Positions 12,971-25,614 of a DNA stretch of 64,000 bases are shown one piece after another. A program made the translations under genes and the position numbers. Numbering within the stretch: the first letter of the stretch is position 1; each line of letters starts with the position of its first letter. The DNA lies in assembly GCF_020360975.1 (NCBI RefSeq), contig NW_025408675.1, forward strand, positions 1,550,001 through 1,614,000, written 5' to 3'. The DNA is from Hirsutella rhossiliensis. Its lineage: Eukaryota; Ascomycota; Sordariomycetes; Hypocreales; Ophiocordycipitaceae. The notes under the pieces are model-generated. The model did not search any database, was not told the DNA's origin, and saw only the letters and a program-made list of their open reading frames with translations.

Positions 12971-13220
12971 CTTATATATAGGTAGTAGCGTATAGCTAGG
13001 CATTAAGAGACTTATAATTATAGTTATAGCTACTATTACTAGTACTAATAATAATAGTATAGTTAAAAAGAAAGAGTAATAAGGGCGTACTAATAAGTTA
13101 TTTACTTCTTAGCTATACGCTAAGGTATAAGATTAACGTTATAAGGGACCGCTTATAAAGAGAGGGATAAGGACCTTATATAAGGGTATTTACCTTTAAT
13201 ATAGGTCTAGGTATTAGCTT
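12971..13220. other. RIPed spacer between Gypsy B and element H
   Basis: I see no recognisable gene or LTR terminus. It may hold the 3' end of Gypsy B or the interrupted end of another element. Confidence 0.4.
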
Positions 13221-13225
13221 AGACT

Positions 13226-13402
13226 TATTATAAAGTAGGTAGAGGTATAGGCTTAAGTACGGTCTATTAAAAGAAGGTTAATAATCTATAAAAGGGAAAA
13301 GGAAGAAAAGTATAGGCCTAGCCTATATAAGCGCGGAGGCCGCTTATATATAAACTTAGCCTAGACCTTAGTTAAGGCCTATATAAGGCAAAAGCCCTTA
13401 TA
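13226..13402 (+). repeat. Element H copy 1, 5' LTR (177 bp)
   Basis: Aligns along its full length with 14,922-15,098, 16,112-16,288 and 17,807-17,983. It contains an internal quasi-palindrome (CTAGACC...GGCCTATATA) near its 3' third. Confidence 0.9.
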
Positions 13403-13410
13403 TTATACCC

Positions 13411-14930
13411 TTACCTAGCTTTTAAAGAAGCGCGCCTTTAAATAATACCTAATACCGCGCTTAGGAGGATAGAACCCTCGCGCGGACTATATATACCTAG
13501 TCGTAGAAAAATTATTAGTAAATAATATATAATACCCTCTTAAGCGAGCTTCTTAGATAAACTATATTATTAGTAAGGGCTATACTTTAAGAGTTAAGCT
13601 TTAGTACTTTTAGCTAAGGAGTAAAGGTATATAAGATAGCGTATAGCTAGCTTTAGTAAGCTTATAGTATCCCGCCCCCTTTATATCGGCGTATAGTAGT
13701 AGCTCTTAGTACTATAATATAGGGGATAGTACTCTAATATATAAGGCTTTACTCCTTTCTATATAAGGCTATATAGGCACTCCCTTTTACTATAGTTATA
13801 TTATATTAGTAGCCTTCTTATATCTTAGCTACCCTTTCGGTCGCTATAGGTATATATCCTATCTATATAGTAGCTGCTACTATACGCGAGGGGACGCCGA
13901 CGAAGCCTATAAAGGCATTACTAAGATTACTTATTACTAGAGTCGCTTTCGTCGAACCTAACCTCCTTTCTATCCTAGCGCGTACGCCCCTTTATTACTT
14001 AGAGTACGTTTACCCGCGCCTCCTAGCATAGGCACTTTAAAAACTAATAGGATTTACTACTATAGCCTATATAGCGACCCTCCTATTACTACCTCTTTTT
14101 ATCCTTAGTCCTTAAAGTAGAGATAGAGATATCTATAGTATTACTAGCGTTATCTTTATCTTATATTATAAAAGAAGATAAAAAAAGAAACTTATTATTA
14201 CTAAGCTCGCGAAGAAAGTAAACGAGATTAATATATATATCTAGTAATATAGACCTTTCGCTTAAATAAGTATACTAGTCTATATTTAAGCTTATAACGA
14301 GGTAATTATACTTTACTACGTTAGGCTAGCTATATACGTTTACTCGATAAAGCACTTCTTTAAACTATATAAGGTAGGCCGGAATAGCTTTACTTTACTT
14401 TTAATAGAGCGTTATAAGCTCCTAGCCTACCGACTTAGCTATATTAGGTTCGCTATAATTAATATAGAGCTTTACGAAGAGGTCGGCTAGTCTATTTATA
14501 CTAGTATACGTAAATAGTAAGAGATACTTTTATAGGTATAAGGATAAGCTTATATAAAGATAGTTAAATTAAGCGCGGATATCCCTTATTATAGCGTTAT
14601 TAGTATAGAGCTTTACTTCTATATAAAGTAGCTATAGCTCGAGCTATATAAAGGAGCCGTCGAACTTACTAAGGTATAGTAGTACCGCTCTTAGTCGTAT
14701 AGAGCTCTACTATTATAAGAGGCTCTTAATTACCTAGGCAAACTAAGTATTACGTTCGCTTTAATTTTACGACTATAGGAGTATAGATATTTCGCGTATA
14801 TATATACTAGCGTAGGCGGTTTAACTAAACTAAGTAATTAAACGTCGGCTTTAAAGGCAGCTAAAGATAGCTATTCTATATATAGGGATATAAAGAGGGT
14901 AAAATAAAGGGTAGATTATACTATTATAAA
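13411..14930 (+). pseudogene. Single reading frame filling element H; no recognised domain
   Basis: In the frame of position 13,891 the whole interior reads as one sequence of roughly 500 codons with only TAA/TAG interruptions. Landmarks are ARTPLYYLEYVYPRLL (about 13,980-14,030), a strongly hydrophobic patch FTTIAYIATLLLLPLF (about 14,050-14,100), then a helical, Gln/Lys/Glu-rich second half with KHFFKLYKVGRNSFTLLLI (about 14,350-14,410). In a sampled 250-bp stretch this frame has about half the stops of the other two plus-strand frames. I see no protease DTG, no zinc knuckle and no RT, integrase or transposase motif. It could be an unusual gag or a captured host gene. The other copy differs by one net base, so at least one small indel separates them. 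Confidence 0.45.
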
Positions 14931-15098
14931 GTAAGTAAAAGCGTAGGCTTAGGTACGGTCTATTAAAAGAAGGTTAATAATCTATAAAAGGGAAAAGAAA
15001 AAGAAGTATAGGCCTAGCCTATATAGGTATAGAGGCCGCTTATATATAGACTTAGCTTAGACCTTAGTCTAGGCCTATATAGGGCAAAAGCCCTTATA
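14922..15098 (+). repeat. Element H copy 1, 3' LTR (177 bp)
   Basis: Partner of 13,226-13,402; same length and same ends. Confidence 0.9.
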
Positions 15099-15103
15099 AG
15101 ACC

Positions 15104-18100
15104 TTAGCTAATAGTATTATTAAGTAAGGTAGGCTATATATATAAATATATATTTAATAGTAGTAAGTACTATATAAAGTTATATCTTATATAGCTTATT
15201 ATTATAATAAAAAAAAAGTACTTATAGTATAACCCTTTACTTACCTTATAATAAAAGATAACCCTTAGTTTAAACCTTATACCCTTAACTTAATAGTTAA
15301 TAAGGCTAGTATAAGGATATTATAAATATAAGAATAATATAGATAAAAGGGTATATTATAAGGGATTAACCTAAGTAATATTATTAAAGGAAAATAAGCT
15401 TATAAGCTTAAGAGATCCCTTATTAATAATATTATTATAAAAGTAAGTAAGTATAAGCTTTATATTAAAGATATACTACCTCCCTTTACTTTCTTTAATA
15501 CGGTAATAGCTTTAGAATTTATATATAAGTAAAAGGAAGCTATAAACTATAAAATAAATAAAAGCCTAGCTAAGGGTATATAAAAGACTATCTTAAAGGC
15601 TATTATTAAATAGAAAGGTTACTTCTTAATCCCTATATATTAAGTTTTTATATATAAAACTAATAAATAAAGGTATATTATATACTTTAAAGTATATATT
15701 ATAGTTTATAAAGACCTATAACTTAAAGATAATAAGGATATATATATAGCTATACTATAAGTATAAATATTTTAACTATTAATAGCCTTTTATTACTTTA
15801 AGAACTTTAAAATAAAATAATATAATATAAAACTAGTATTTATATATATAATCTTATACTAAGAAGTTTATTACTAGCCTTTACTAAGATTCTTAATACT
15901 TAGGCTATACTTAAAGCTATTAAAAGTACTATATAGGCTCTATATCTCCTTAAAGCTATAGTTTAAAGAGATATTTAGTTTCTTTATTAAACTAAAAGCT
16001 TAGTAGCTAGTAAAAGACGCTTATATACTAGTTTATAAGGGCGTTATTATCTCTATCTTTAAAGATAATATCGTTATAATATATCTTAAAGGGTAAAAAT
16101 AAGATTAAGAGTATTATAAAGTAAGTAAAGGTATAAGCTTAAGTACGGTCTATTAAAAGAAGGTTAATAATCTATAAAAGAGAAAAAGAAGAAAGGTATA
16201 GGCCTAGCCTATATAGGCGCGGAGTCCGCTTATATATAGACTTAGCCTAGACCTTAGTCTAGGCCTATATAAGGTAAAAGCCCTTATATTATACCCCTAC
16301 CTAGCTTTTAAAGAAGCGCGCCTTTAAATAATACTTAATACTATGCCTAAAGGGACGGAACCCTTACGCAGACTATATACGCCTAGTTACGGAAAAAACA
16401 TTAGTAAATAATATATAATACCCTCCTAAGCGAGCTTCTTAGATAGACTATATTATTAGTAAGGGCCGCGCCTTAAGAGTCGGGCTTTAGTACTTCTAGC
16501 TAAGGAGTAAAGGTATATAGAACGGCGTATAGCTAGCTTTAGTAAGCTTATAGTATCCCGCCCCCCTTATATTAGCGTATAGTAATAGCTCTTAGTACTA
16601 TAATATAAGGGACGGTACTCTAGTATATAAGGCTCCGCTCCCTCTTATATAGGGCTATATAAGTACTTCCTTTCGCTATAGTTATATTATATTAGCGGCC
16701 TTTTTATATCTTAGCCGCCCTTTTAGTCGCTATAGGCATACGTCCTATTTATATAGTAGCTACTACTATACGTAAGGGGACGCCGACGAAGCTTATAAAG
16801 GCGTTACTAAGATTACTTATTATTAAAGTTACTATCGTCGAACCTAACCTCCTTTCTATCTTAGCGCGTACGCCCCTCTACTACTTAGAGTATATTTACC
16901 TACGCCTCCTAATATAGGCACTTTAAAAACTAATTAGATTTACTACTATAGCCTATATAGCGACCCTCCTATCGCTACTTCTTTCTATCCTTATCCCTTA
17001 AGGTAAAGATAAAGATATCTATAGTATTATTAGTATTATCCTCTTTTTATATTATAAAAGAAGATAAAAAAAAAACTTATTACTACTAAGCTTATAAAGA
17101 AAGTAGATAAGATTAGTATATATATCTAGTAATATAAACCTTTCGCTTAGATAGGTATACTAATCTATATTTAAGCTTATAATAAGGTAATTATACTTTA
17201 TTATATTAAGCTAGCTATATACGTTTACTTAATAAAGTATTTCTTTAAACTATATAAAGTAGGCCGGAATAGCTTTACTTTACTTTTAATAGAGCGTTAT
17301 AAGCTCCTAGCTTACTAACTTAGCTATATTAAGTTCGCTATAATTAGTATAAAGCTTCGTAAGGAGGTTAGCTAGTTTATTTATATTAATATATATAAAT
17401 AGTAAGAGATACCTTTATAGGTATAGGGATAAGCTTATATAAAGATAGTCGAATTAAGCGCGGATATCTCTTATTATAGCGCTATTAATATAGAGCTTTA
17501 CTTCTATATAAAGTAGCTATAGCTTAAGCTCCGCGGAGGAGCTATCGAACTTACTAAGGTATAGTAGTACCGCTCTTAGTTATATAGAGCCCTACTATTA
17601 TAAGAGGCTCTTAATTACCTAGGCGAACTAAGTATTACTTTTACCTTAATTTTACGACTATAAGAGTATAGATATTTCGCGTACGTATATACTAGCGCGG
17701 GCGTTTTAACTAAACTAAGTAATTAAACGTTAGCTTTAAAGGCAGCTAAAAATAGCTATTTTATATATAGGGATATAAAGAAGGTAAAATAAAGGGTAGA
17801 TTATACTATTATAAAGTAGGTATAGGTATAAGCTTAGGTATAGTCTATTAAAAGAAGGTTAATAATTTATAAAAGGGAAAAGGAAGAGAAGTATTAGCCT
17901 AGCCTATATAGGCATAAAGGCCGCTTATATATAGACTTAGCCTAGACCTTAGTCTAGGCTTATATAGGGTAAAAGCTTTTATAAAGAGCTATATAAAGCT
18001 ATTATAAAGAAATATACTATTATATATATAAGAGAGCTATATTAGTTCCTTAGTATTAAGATTATTAAGGATAAGGCTTTTAAGAAAATATAGCTCTTAT

Positions 18101-18886
18101 AAGCTTCTTATATCTTTAAGACTATAAAGAAATATTATATCCTTAATAATAATATCCTTTATAAGCCTAAGATCCCGCTAATAATAAAAGAGCTTATCCC
18201 TTATAAAAGGTAAGCTTTAAAGAGAGAGATATATAAATATATCTCTTTAATTAAGTTGCTTATTTATCTAGTAATTTATATTAAGCTAGATATTATATTT
18301 ATAGCTAAAAAGCTAGCTTAATATAATTATAACCTTAGGCCGCGCTATAAGTATAAAGTATATAAATACCTAGCTTACCTTTATTATATAAGAGACCGCT
18401 ATATTTACTTTATAGTAAAAAACCTAATAAGGCAGCTAATATATATATTTAACTCCTTATATACCGATAACCTAAAGACTAAAAAGTCCTTATAAGGATA
18501 TATATTTTTATTCCTTAGTAAGCTAATTAACTAGAAAGCTATTAAGTAAGCTACTATAATAATATCCTTTATAAAAGCTAAATTATTAGTACTTATATAA
18601 ATATCTAAGGAATAAGTAGTATTTAGCTAGCTAATTAAGGAGCTTAGTATTAGTATTAAAGGGACTATAGAGCTTTAATATAATAACCTTTAGACTATTA
18701 AGCTTCTAACTAAATTAAAGGTAAAGCTTAAGATAAACCTTAAGTATATTAACGTTTATAGATACTAGCTTTATTAAGAGGTATAGTAAAACCGGATATA
18801 AGTTAGCTAGATTATATTAATAAATAACCTAGCTAATAGTATAATAAAAGCACTTATATACTAAAAGTATTAAAGCTTTTTTAAGT
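15104..18886 (+). pseudogene. Copia family D pol (RT, RNase H), RIPed and interrupted by element H copy 2
   Basis: A Ty1/Copia polyprotein in plus orientation. About 15,540-16,080 gives the RT region: KQKGYF..IPIYQVF, YKTNKQG, a -ATLQA-IFQLLIAF stretch and FKIKQYNIK, matching the KARLVVRG...ATTLQA...AFAA...KQ(Y/M)D pattern of Copia. At 16,112-17,983 element H copy 2 splits it. At 17,989-18,830 the frame continues with YIRELYQFLSIKII, PYKRQALKREI, a RPDI-like segment (KLDIIFIAKKLAQYN) and the RNase H tail (KAKLLVL for ancestral EAELLAL, CDN-like YNNLQTI, NLKYINVYRYQL). It ends where Copia C copy 1 inserted at 18,892. The last few codons should resume after 25,206. Everything is consistent with one dead element hit twice. 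Confidence 0.8.
16112..17983 (+). mobile_element. LTR-bounded element H, copy 2 (1,872 bp), inserted in Copia D
   Basis: The same structure as copy 1: LTRs 16,112-16,288 and 17,807-17,983, both 177 bp. The target-site duplication AAGAG is intact on both sides (16,107-16,111 and 17,984-17,988), and removing the element rejoins the Copia D coding sequence. The interior (16,289-17,806) aligns with copy 1 throughout, with mostly transition differences. This proves H is a discrete mobile unit rather than debris. Confidence 0.92.
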
Positions 18887-18891
18887 AACTA

Positions 18892-19355
18892 TCTTATATA
18901 AAGAGATATAAAAAGTATATATAAAATATATAAAGGTAAAATTAAAAGTAAGGGGATAGATAAGTAAGGGCTAAGCTATTTAATTCTTATAGGGGTAGTA
19001 ATTAAGGTAAGGGAGTAATATTATATTGCTTTAATTATCCTTCTTTCCTCTATCTAACGCCCCTTTTTATACCTATTTAATATCTTAATTAATAAAGAAG
19101 ATCCTACTTAAAGAGGCTATTAATATCCTTTTAACTACTAAGCTTTTTACTAGTTTTTCCCTTCCTTTTTAGCCGTTACTAGTATATCCGTTTTATCTCT
19201 CGCTACTTATACTTCCCCTTATACTCCTACCCTCCTTTTTATACCTCTTTTTAGCTCCTTCTTCTTTTTTTTATACTAGGTATTTTTAGCTTCCTTAGTC
19301 CCTCTTAGTAAGGGATATCTCTAAGAACTATAAAATTAAGCTACGCTTCGCAATA
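18892..19355 (-). repeat. Copia C copy 1, 3' LTR
   Basis: About 464 bp; reverse complement of the LTR at 40,305-40,779, with differences dominated by C-to-T and G-to-A. Its plus-strand end, TACGCTTCGCAATA, corresponds to TGTCGCGAAGCGTG of the young copy. Confidence 0.92.
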
Positions 19356-22300
19356 TACCCCTTTAGCTATAGCCTGCCCTTATAGTAAGGGCATAGCTAA
19401 TATAGCTTTAGGCTAGTAAGCGTATAGAGGAGGTTCTTAGCTCTATACTTCTCCCTTTACTTAAGGAAAGTAAGGGCCCTTTTAGGTCCCTAGGCTCTTT
19501 TAGACCTACTTAAGGAATAGGGGCCTAAAGAGGGGAAAGTACTATAAGAAAGGGGGCCTTCTTAAAAGGGAAAAACCTAATTAAATAGGGGGCCCTTTAA
19601 AGGGAAAAACCTCTTCCTTCTTCTTTAGCTATAGACGTTACCTTCTTATATAGGCTATTAGCTCCTCTTATAAACTCTTAAGGCGGGCCTTTAAGGATAG
19701 CTTCTCTTAAACGTTTTCTAGCTTAATTTACTATAAAAGGATAGCTAGCTTTTACTTTAGTAGGGGCTTTATAAGACCGTCGGCTTTTATTAATACTATT
19801 AGAACCTAACGGATAGAAATAAGTCCCCTTTAGACCTCTTAGCGTAACTAATACTAGTAGATATTAATATACTATAGCTAGGTTTATAGCTTACTATTTT
19901 CCTTTATAAGAATTCGTATAGTTTATATATTATTGTATTTTATAGCTAATAAGGGCGGAATTTATAGTCGTAAAGATATTAGTAGCTAGCTAAGGAAAAT
20001 CGCTTCTTTTAACGCTTTTAAAAAAGCTAGTAGCTCTACCTCTATACTTAAAGTTATAATAGTAGCTTGCTTTAAAGCTCTCTAAGTAATAGTTCCTTTA
20101 AAAAAGGATATAATATACCCTTATAAGCTCTTTCTATCTAAGGAATTATCTATAAAGGACGAATAGCTTAAATAAAGGAAGATTTTAATAGCTAATTTCT
20201 TTCTTTTCTACCCTCTTAAGCGTATACTATATAATCTCGTTAAATAAAGATAAAGGATAGCTCTATTTACTACTTCTTAATACTTAGGGCTAGGATTCTA
20301 GTTATACCTAGCTAGCTAAGACACTATAAAAGGGATATCCGGTCTAATAGAAATAGCTAAAAAAAAAAGGTAAGGAGCCTACCTTCTATTAATATTAGTA
20401 TTTCTCTTACTCCCTAGCTTAAAAGGATAGATTAAGTAAAAGCTCTTTATCTAATATAAGTATAAAGGGAAGCTTTTTATCGAGGGAATTAAGGAGGAAT
20501 TTATAAGCGACCTTATTAATATAAGCGTCCTAGGTAAGCTAGATAGTCTATTAAGACTTATTCTAAAGGATTTATATCCCTAGGAACTACTTTAGCTCCC
20601 TTAGCTTAGTTATCTTATACCTTTATTATAGGCCTTTTATAGCCTCCTTAGTAGTTACTTCTTCCTCTTTTAAGTAAGCCTAGATAATATCGTCGACGTA
20701 AAAAAAGACTATAATTTTACCCTTTTATATTATATATAGTTCCTAAGGGACTTTCTTAAAGCCTAGGGCTTTAAGGGAACATATTAAATACTATTACTAA
20801 AGAAGGGGTAATATTTATAGTCCGTATAAAGCTTTCCTAAGCCTTAGAACCTTTCTTAGCTATTAGAAGCTTAGTAGAAGATATATATAGATAACTTCTT
20901 CTTCCTTAAGTAAGTAGTTAATAAAGGCGTTAACTATATCTATCTAATCGAGCTCGAGGTCGAATTCTACTACTATAGCTATAAGGGTCTAAAAAGATAT
21001 CCCTACTAAGGTAGTTGCCCTAGTAAGACGATCCCCTTTTTCTTACTAGTTCCTATAAATAACTAGCTAGGCCTTATACTTTTAAAGGAAGCTATATTTA
21101 TTAGTCTTATAGATAAAGACCTACTTATAGCTATAGACCTATTTTTCTCTTACCTTTTTCTTAAGGACCTCTTTAAAAGACCCTATGGACCTCTTTAAAA
21201 GACCCTATCTCTTTATATAAGGCTAGGTAATCTTTCTAGGCCTAGAAAAACTAGTCTTTAAAAGGGTATCTTTCTAGCTACTTTTAGTTTACTAGTAGGT
21301 TTAAGAGGTCTCTTCTATATACCTTCCTTACTAATATTAGCTTAAAAAGCCGGCCTACTATAAATACTTTATAAGAACCGTTTTCTATAGGCATTAAATA
21401 GAAGTCGGAAAAACGATCGAAATAAGGGAAAGGTTAGTCTTCTTTAATAACTATTTCGGGCCCTATACCTTCCTTTACTTCTTAAAGTAAGGATAAAAAA
21501 GCAGCTAGGTAATCCTTTAAGAGAGGTGCCTTTCTTACCCCCTTAGGAGTTAAGATAGGAAGACTATCGGAGAAAGCTACTTTTAGATCTTCTTCTTATA
21601 TAAGAGGAGGCGTAGGGAGGTAGGCGTATTCTAGCTCTACCGCTTTCCTATAGTCTCCTTTTTTATTTAGATTATTTAATCTAGTAGCTTCCTTTTCTTT
21701 AAAGTCGGCGTTATCCTTAACTACTTCGATATCGGTTTCTTTTTCTATTTCCTTATCTAAGGCCTCTTCTTAAGACTATTAAGAAGGGGGGATTTAAATC
21801 TTTTAAATTAACTAACGTTATAAGAGTAAGAGGGGCTATTAATCCCTCTTTCTATTAAAGAAGCTAGATTTATTAAAAATTATATCCCTAGTTAAAATAA
21901 CCTTCTATAGAAAAGGAATCTAGATCTAAAAGATATTTATAGAATTATAGCTAACGAGGTAATTAATAAAGGCTCTAAGATTAAGCTTTCTTTTCTTCTT
22001 CCTTTTAGCTATATATCGGTAGTTATAGCGTATACCTTATAGCTATAGGTATAAAGGTAGGCTAGTAAGGCCCTCTTTCTTATAAAGAGCTTAAAGGGGG
22101 GTTTCTAGTTTATTCCTTAGGTCTTAATAAAAGTCTCTAAGTCCCTATAGTCCCTTAGGCCCCTAGGGTCTCTTAAGGTCCGGTTCTAAAGGTAATAGGC
22201 GGTCTTAATAACTTCCTTTTAAAGGTTATATAGAAGCCTTATAGTAAGTCTTATTATATAGGCTCTTTTTATTATAGCACCCCTTAATCTTTCTACCCTT

Positions 22301-23640
22301 CCGTTCTAGGCCTAGGTATTTAGTGCTAATAGGAGGGGTAAAATACTCCTTTTTCGAAGCTAATTTAAGATATCCTTTATAAATAGCTCTCCGTTAGACC
22401 GTATCTTTTTTACCTTATAGCTAAAGTAGGATTTTATCTAGTTAACGAAGTCCTAAAAGGTAGACTAGTTATACTTACTTAGCTAGGTCCGTAAGAAATA
22501 AGGGAAAACTATCCTTAAAAAAGCGTCTATAAAAAACATTACCTTAATAAAGCTTTCTTAGTCCTTAGAGACGTCGGTCTAGTCGACCTAAATTTCCTTA
22601 TATAGCTAGTCTAGCTATAAAGGGGTTCGTTTAGAAATTCGTCTCTTAGTCTTTCTTTAGCTATAGTATTTATATTCGATAGTCTTTAAGCCCCTTATTT
22701 ATACGCCTTATTATTAGCCTAGCTTATATAAAGCTAGGGGGCCTAGGTAACTAAGTTATACGTATTAAAGAAGACCGTCTCCTTAGGCTACTAGTAGAGG
22801 GTCCTTAGAACCTACCCTCTTAGTAGGGAAAGCTAACTTCTTAAGAGATTCCTTCTTATAGATAGGTCGGAATTCGAGAATAAATTAACCGAATTTTTCC
22901 TCGATAAGCTTAATAGTCTAATTCTTTTAGACTAGCCTTATAGGCTTAGACGTTATATCCTAGAAGATTCCTTCCTTTCGAAGAAGGTAAAAGGAAATTA
23001 AGCTCGTTAAAAATTAAGGGTAAAAAGCTACCCTTTTTTATTAAAGAATTTATATAGACCTATTAGGTAATTTTATCGTGAAATTCACCTTTTTATATCC
23101 CTCTATCTATATAGTTAATTCCCTAGTAATAAGGTATTCCCTTTATACCTTCTTAAAAGACCGGAATCGTAAGAGTATATTATAGATATTAAGGGAAGCA
23201 CTAGAGTTAAGGATAGCTAATTTTTATAGGGGATAGTCGGAGGGTCCTAATAGGTAGTCTTACTAATTTATAGGAAAGATAAAGGCCGGATTTACTATAC
23301 TAACGATTTTTCCTTGAATTTATAGCTTAAATAAGGGTAGCGGCGTTAGTTACTATTTCTTAGTAACCTAAATCTCGTCTATCTTCTTCTATAATAAGGG
23401 GTCCTCCTTAAGAGACTATTATACTATTTCTTATAGCCTCTTTAAAGGGTTAACTCCTTTAAGTTAGTTTTCCTCGAAGACCTACTAGCAGTCTTTTAGC
23501 TAATAGGGCTTTTTATATACTTAGTAAGTAGGTCGATTCCTCCTTATTTATTTCTTTAAGGAATCCTTAACCCGGTCTAGAAGGTCTACTTAAAAACCCC
23601 CCCTTTTTACCTCTTATTACTAATTTTAACGAAGAGGTTC
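19356..23640 (-). pseudogene. Copia C copy 1 pol (protease, integrase, RT, RNase H), RIPed
   Basis: The minus-strand equivalent of 36,320-39,910. Alignable landmarks include the acidic spacer between integrase and RT (about 21,590-21,780 here; 37,870-38,100 in the young copy), the integrase core region (about 22,030-22,680) and the protease neighbourhood (about 23,200-23,330). Many TAA/TAG stops make it non-functional. It is useful as a comparison copy for dating and for reconstructing which differences are RIP. Confidence 0.8.
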
Positions 23641-24640
23641 GATTTCGACTAGTTCCTTAATTTTTTAACTAATAGACTAAAAAGTCTATTAAGGGACTAG
23701 TCGGGCCGGTCTAATAGACGGGACCGGGCCCGGAGTAGAAGGCGGAGCCGGGGCCGGGACTAGGGCAGCCGTTAAAGACAGGGTTTAATCTCTTAAGGAA
23801 GGAGGAGCTAAAGGAGCAACAGCTATAGTAGCGGGGGCTATAGTAATAAGGGCTATAGCAGCTATAGGTCGAACTATCTAGGTCGAGTGCTAGCTATAAA
23901 GGAATAAGACTACTTACTATTATACTCTAGCAGCCTCTTTATTTAGTTCTCGGCTAGCTTCTTAAAAGATAGTTAAGTAACTATTACTAATAGGCTTTAT
24001 TAGTAGAGATATATCTAGTAGCTATTAACTAAAAAGAGCTTTTATTAGGAAGTATTTATTAGCTTCCTCGAGGATTTCTTTTTACTTAGCTAGCTATAAA
24101 GAAGCTAGTAGGTTCCTAGTAGAAAAGGCTCCTAGGTATACCGTATAGGTCTTCTTAATATAGTTAGTTATATAGCCCCTTAAGGGAGCTATCGAGGTCT
24201 TAAGCTTTAAAAGCTACTACCTAAGAGTCTCTTCCTCTTAAAGAGAGATTAGCTTTATAGTACTAACGGATTCTATTATCGCTATATAAGTAGTAGTTAA
24301 TAGCTTTATCTTATAAAGGTATTCCTTTTAATAACTTTCGTAGTTACCTAAGGTAGTAGAAAAAGCTCTTTACTATATAGAGGTTAGCTCGGAGAAGAGG
24401 GTAGCTCCCTCTATAAATTCCGTTGCCCTAGGATAAAGAGGGGGCTTAAGAGGGTCCTACTTATTAAAGAAGACTAAATTATAGATAGTTCTATCTATAC
24501 GAGCCTATAGCTCCTTTACCTACTTATCCTAATCTTAGGGCTCTACTAGAATCGTCCTATAGACTATAGGGACGGTAGAGGAGTCGGCTTTTATTATTAT
24601 TATAGGGAAGGGTAGAAAAGTTAAGTAAAAATCGGCTTTT
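23641..24640 (-). pseudogene. Copia C copy 1 gag, RIPed
   Basis: Minus-strand gag aligning with 35,074-36,060. The Pro/Ala-rich C-terminal part keeps high GC (23,700-23,770), because runs of CpC and CpG escape a CpA-directed mutator. Around 24,560-24,600 its start region has the frame that the young copy lost through a one-base deletion, so this copy helps define the true gag N-terminus. Confidence 0.75.
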
Positions 24641-24738
24641 TAATAAGAAGGGTAAAAGGAAGCTACGAGGGATATAAGAAAGGTGCCTTTTATAGTAGCC
24701 GGAAGGTATAGGAATACTATTCCTCCTAGGCTTATAAC

Positions 24739-25201
24739 TCTCGCGTAGAGAGATATAAGAAGTATATATAAAATATATAAAGGTAAAATTAAAAGTAAGG
24801 GGACGGATAGGTAGGGCTAAGCTATTTAATTCTTATAAGGGCAGTAATTAAGGTAAGGGAGTAATTATTATATTGCTTTAATTATCCTTCTTTCCTCTAT
24901 CTAACGCCCCTTTTTATACCTATCTAGCATCTTAATTAATAAAGAAGATCCTACTTAAAGAAGCTACTAATATCCTTTTAACTACCGAGCTTTTTACTAG
25001 TTTTTCCCCTCCTTTTTAGCCGTTGCCGGTATATCCGTCTTATCTCCCGCTACTTATACTTCCCTTTATACTCCTACCCTCCTTTCTATACTTCTTTTTA
25101 GCTCCTTCTTCCTTCTTTTATACCAGGTGTTTTAGCTTCCTTAGTCCCTCTTACTAAAAGATATCTCTAAGAACTACGAAATTAGGCTACGCTTCGCGAT
25201 A
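24739..25201 (-). repeat. Copia C copy 1, 5' LTR
   Basis: About 463 bp, partner of 18,892-19,355. The primer-binding site lies just inside at about 24,721-24,738 (reverse complement reads GTTATAAGCCTAGGAGG), the RIPed form of GTTATGAGCCCGGGAGG. Confidence 0.92.
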
Positions 25202-25206
25202 AACTA

Positions 25207-25609
25207 AGACTAGTAATATAGCCGGAAGATATATTAAGAGATAATATACCTAACTACTATATTAAGGCGTAATATCTCCTTATTATAGCGAACTTAATAA
25301 TCGCCGGATCCTAATAATAAGAGCACTACTATATATACTAAGATTAAAGGATTCTAATAGTATAGTTAGATCTTAATTTAGTTAAGAAACTATTAAAGAT
25401 CTAATAGTAAGACGTTAGCCCTATTTACTACTAAGAAGTAAAGCTATTACTAAACTACCCCTTAAATAGTATAATACTATAGCGCTTAAACTTATAATAA
25501 TTATAATAGCTTTACTAAATTAAGACTAATTAATATAAGGAATATATTATTAGAAAGCCTACCTTTAAGATTACTTTTATCCTAAAAGATAGCGCTACTA
25601 GTAAAAGTA
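25207..25609. other. RIPed tail of Copia D and unassigned AT-rich DNA
   Basis: The first bases continue the Copia D polyprotein after excision of Copia C copy 1. The rest contains no gene I can support. Confidence 0.4.
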
Positions 25610-25614
25610 CTATA

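Larger units (their letters stand above)
13226..15098 (+). mobile_element. LTR-bounded element H, copy 1 (1,873 bp)
   Basis: Two direct repeats of 177 bp (13,226-13,402 and 14,922-15,098) enclose about 1.5 kb. The repeats start TATTATAAAG and end CCCTTATA, which after undoing RIP gives TG...CA ends. Flanks are AGACT (13,221-13,225) and AGACC (15,099-15,103), a 5-bp target-site duplication with one C-to-T change. A purine tract before the right repeat (aaagagggtaaaataaaggg) suggests plus orientation. An element this short cannot hold a full gag-pol, so it is non-autonomous in the LTR-retrotransposon sense. The second copy is at 16,112-17,983. Confidence 0.88.
18892..25201 (-). mobile_element. 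Copia family C, copy 1: full-length, minus strand, heavily RIPed
   Basis: Full-length Ty1/Copia element of about 6.3 kb in reverse orientation. LTRs are 18,892-19,355 (3') and 24,739-25,201 (5'). The duplication AACTA flanks both ends (18,887-18,891 and 25,202-25,206). Its sequence is the RIPed counterpart of the young copy at 34,465-40,779, to which LTRs, gag and pol align in reverse complement. It inserted into the end of Copia D. Confidence 0.93.
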
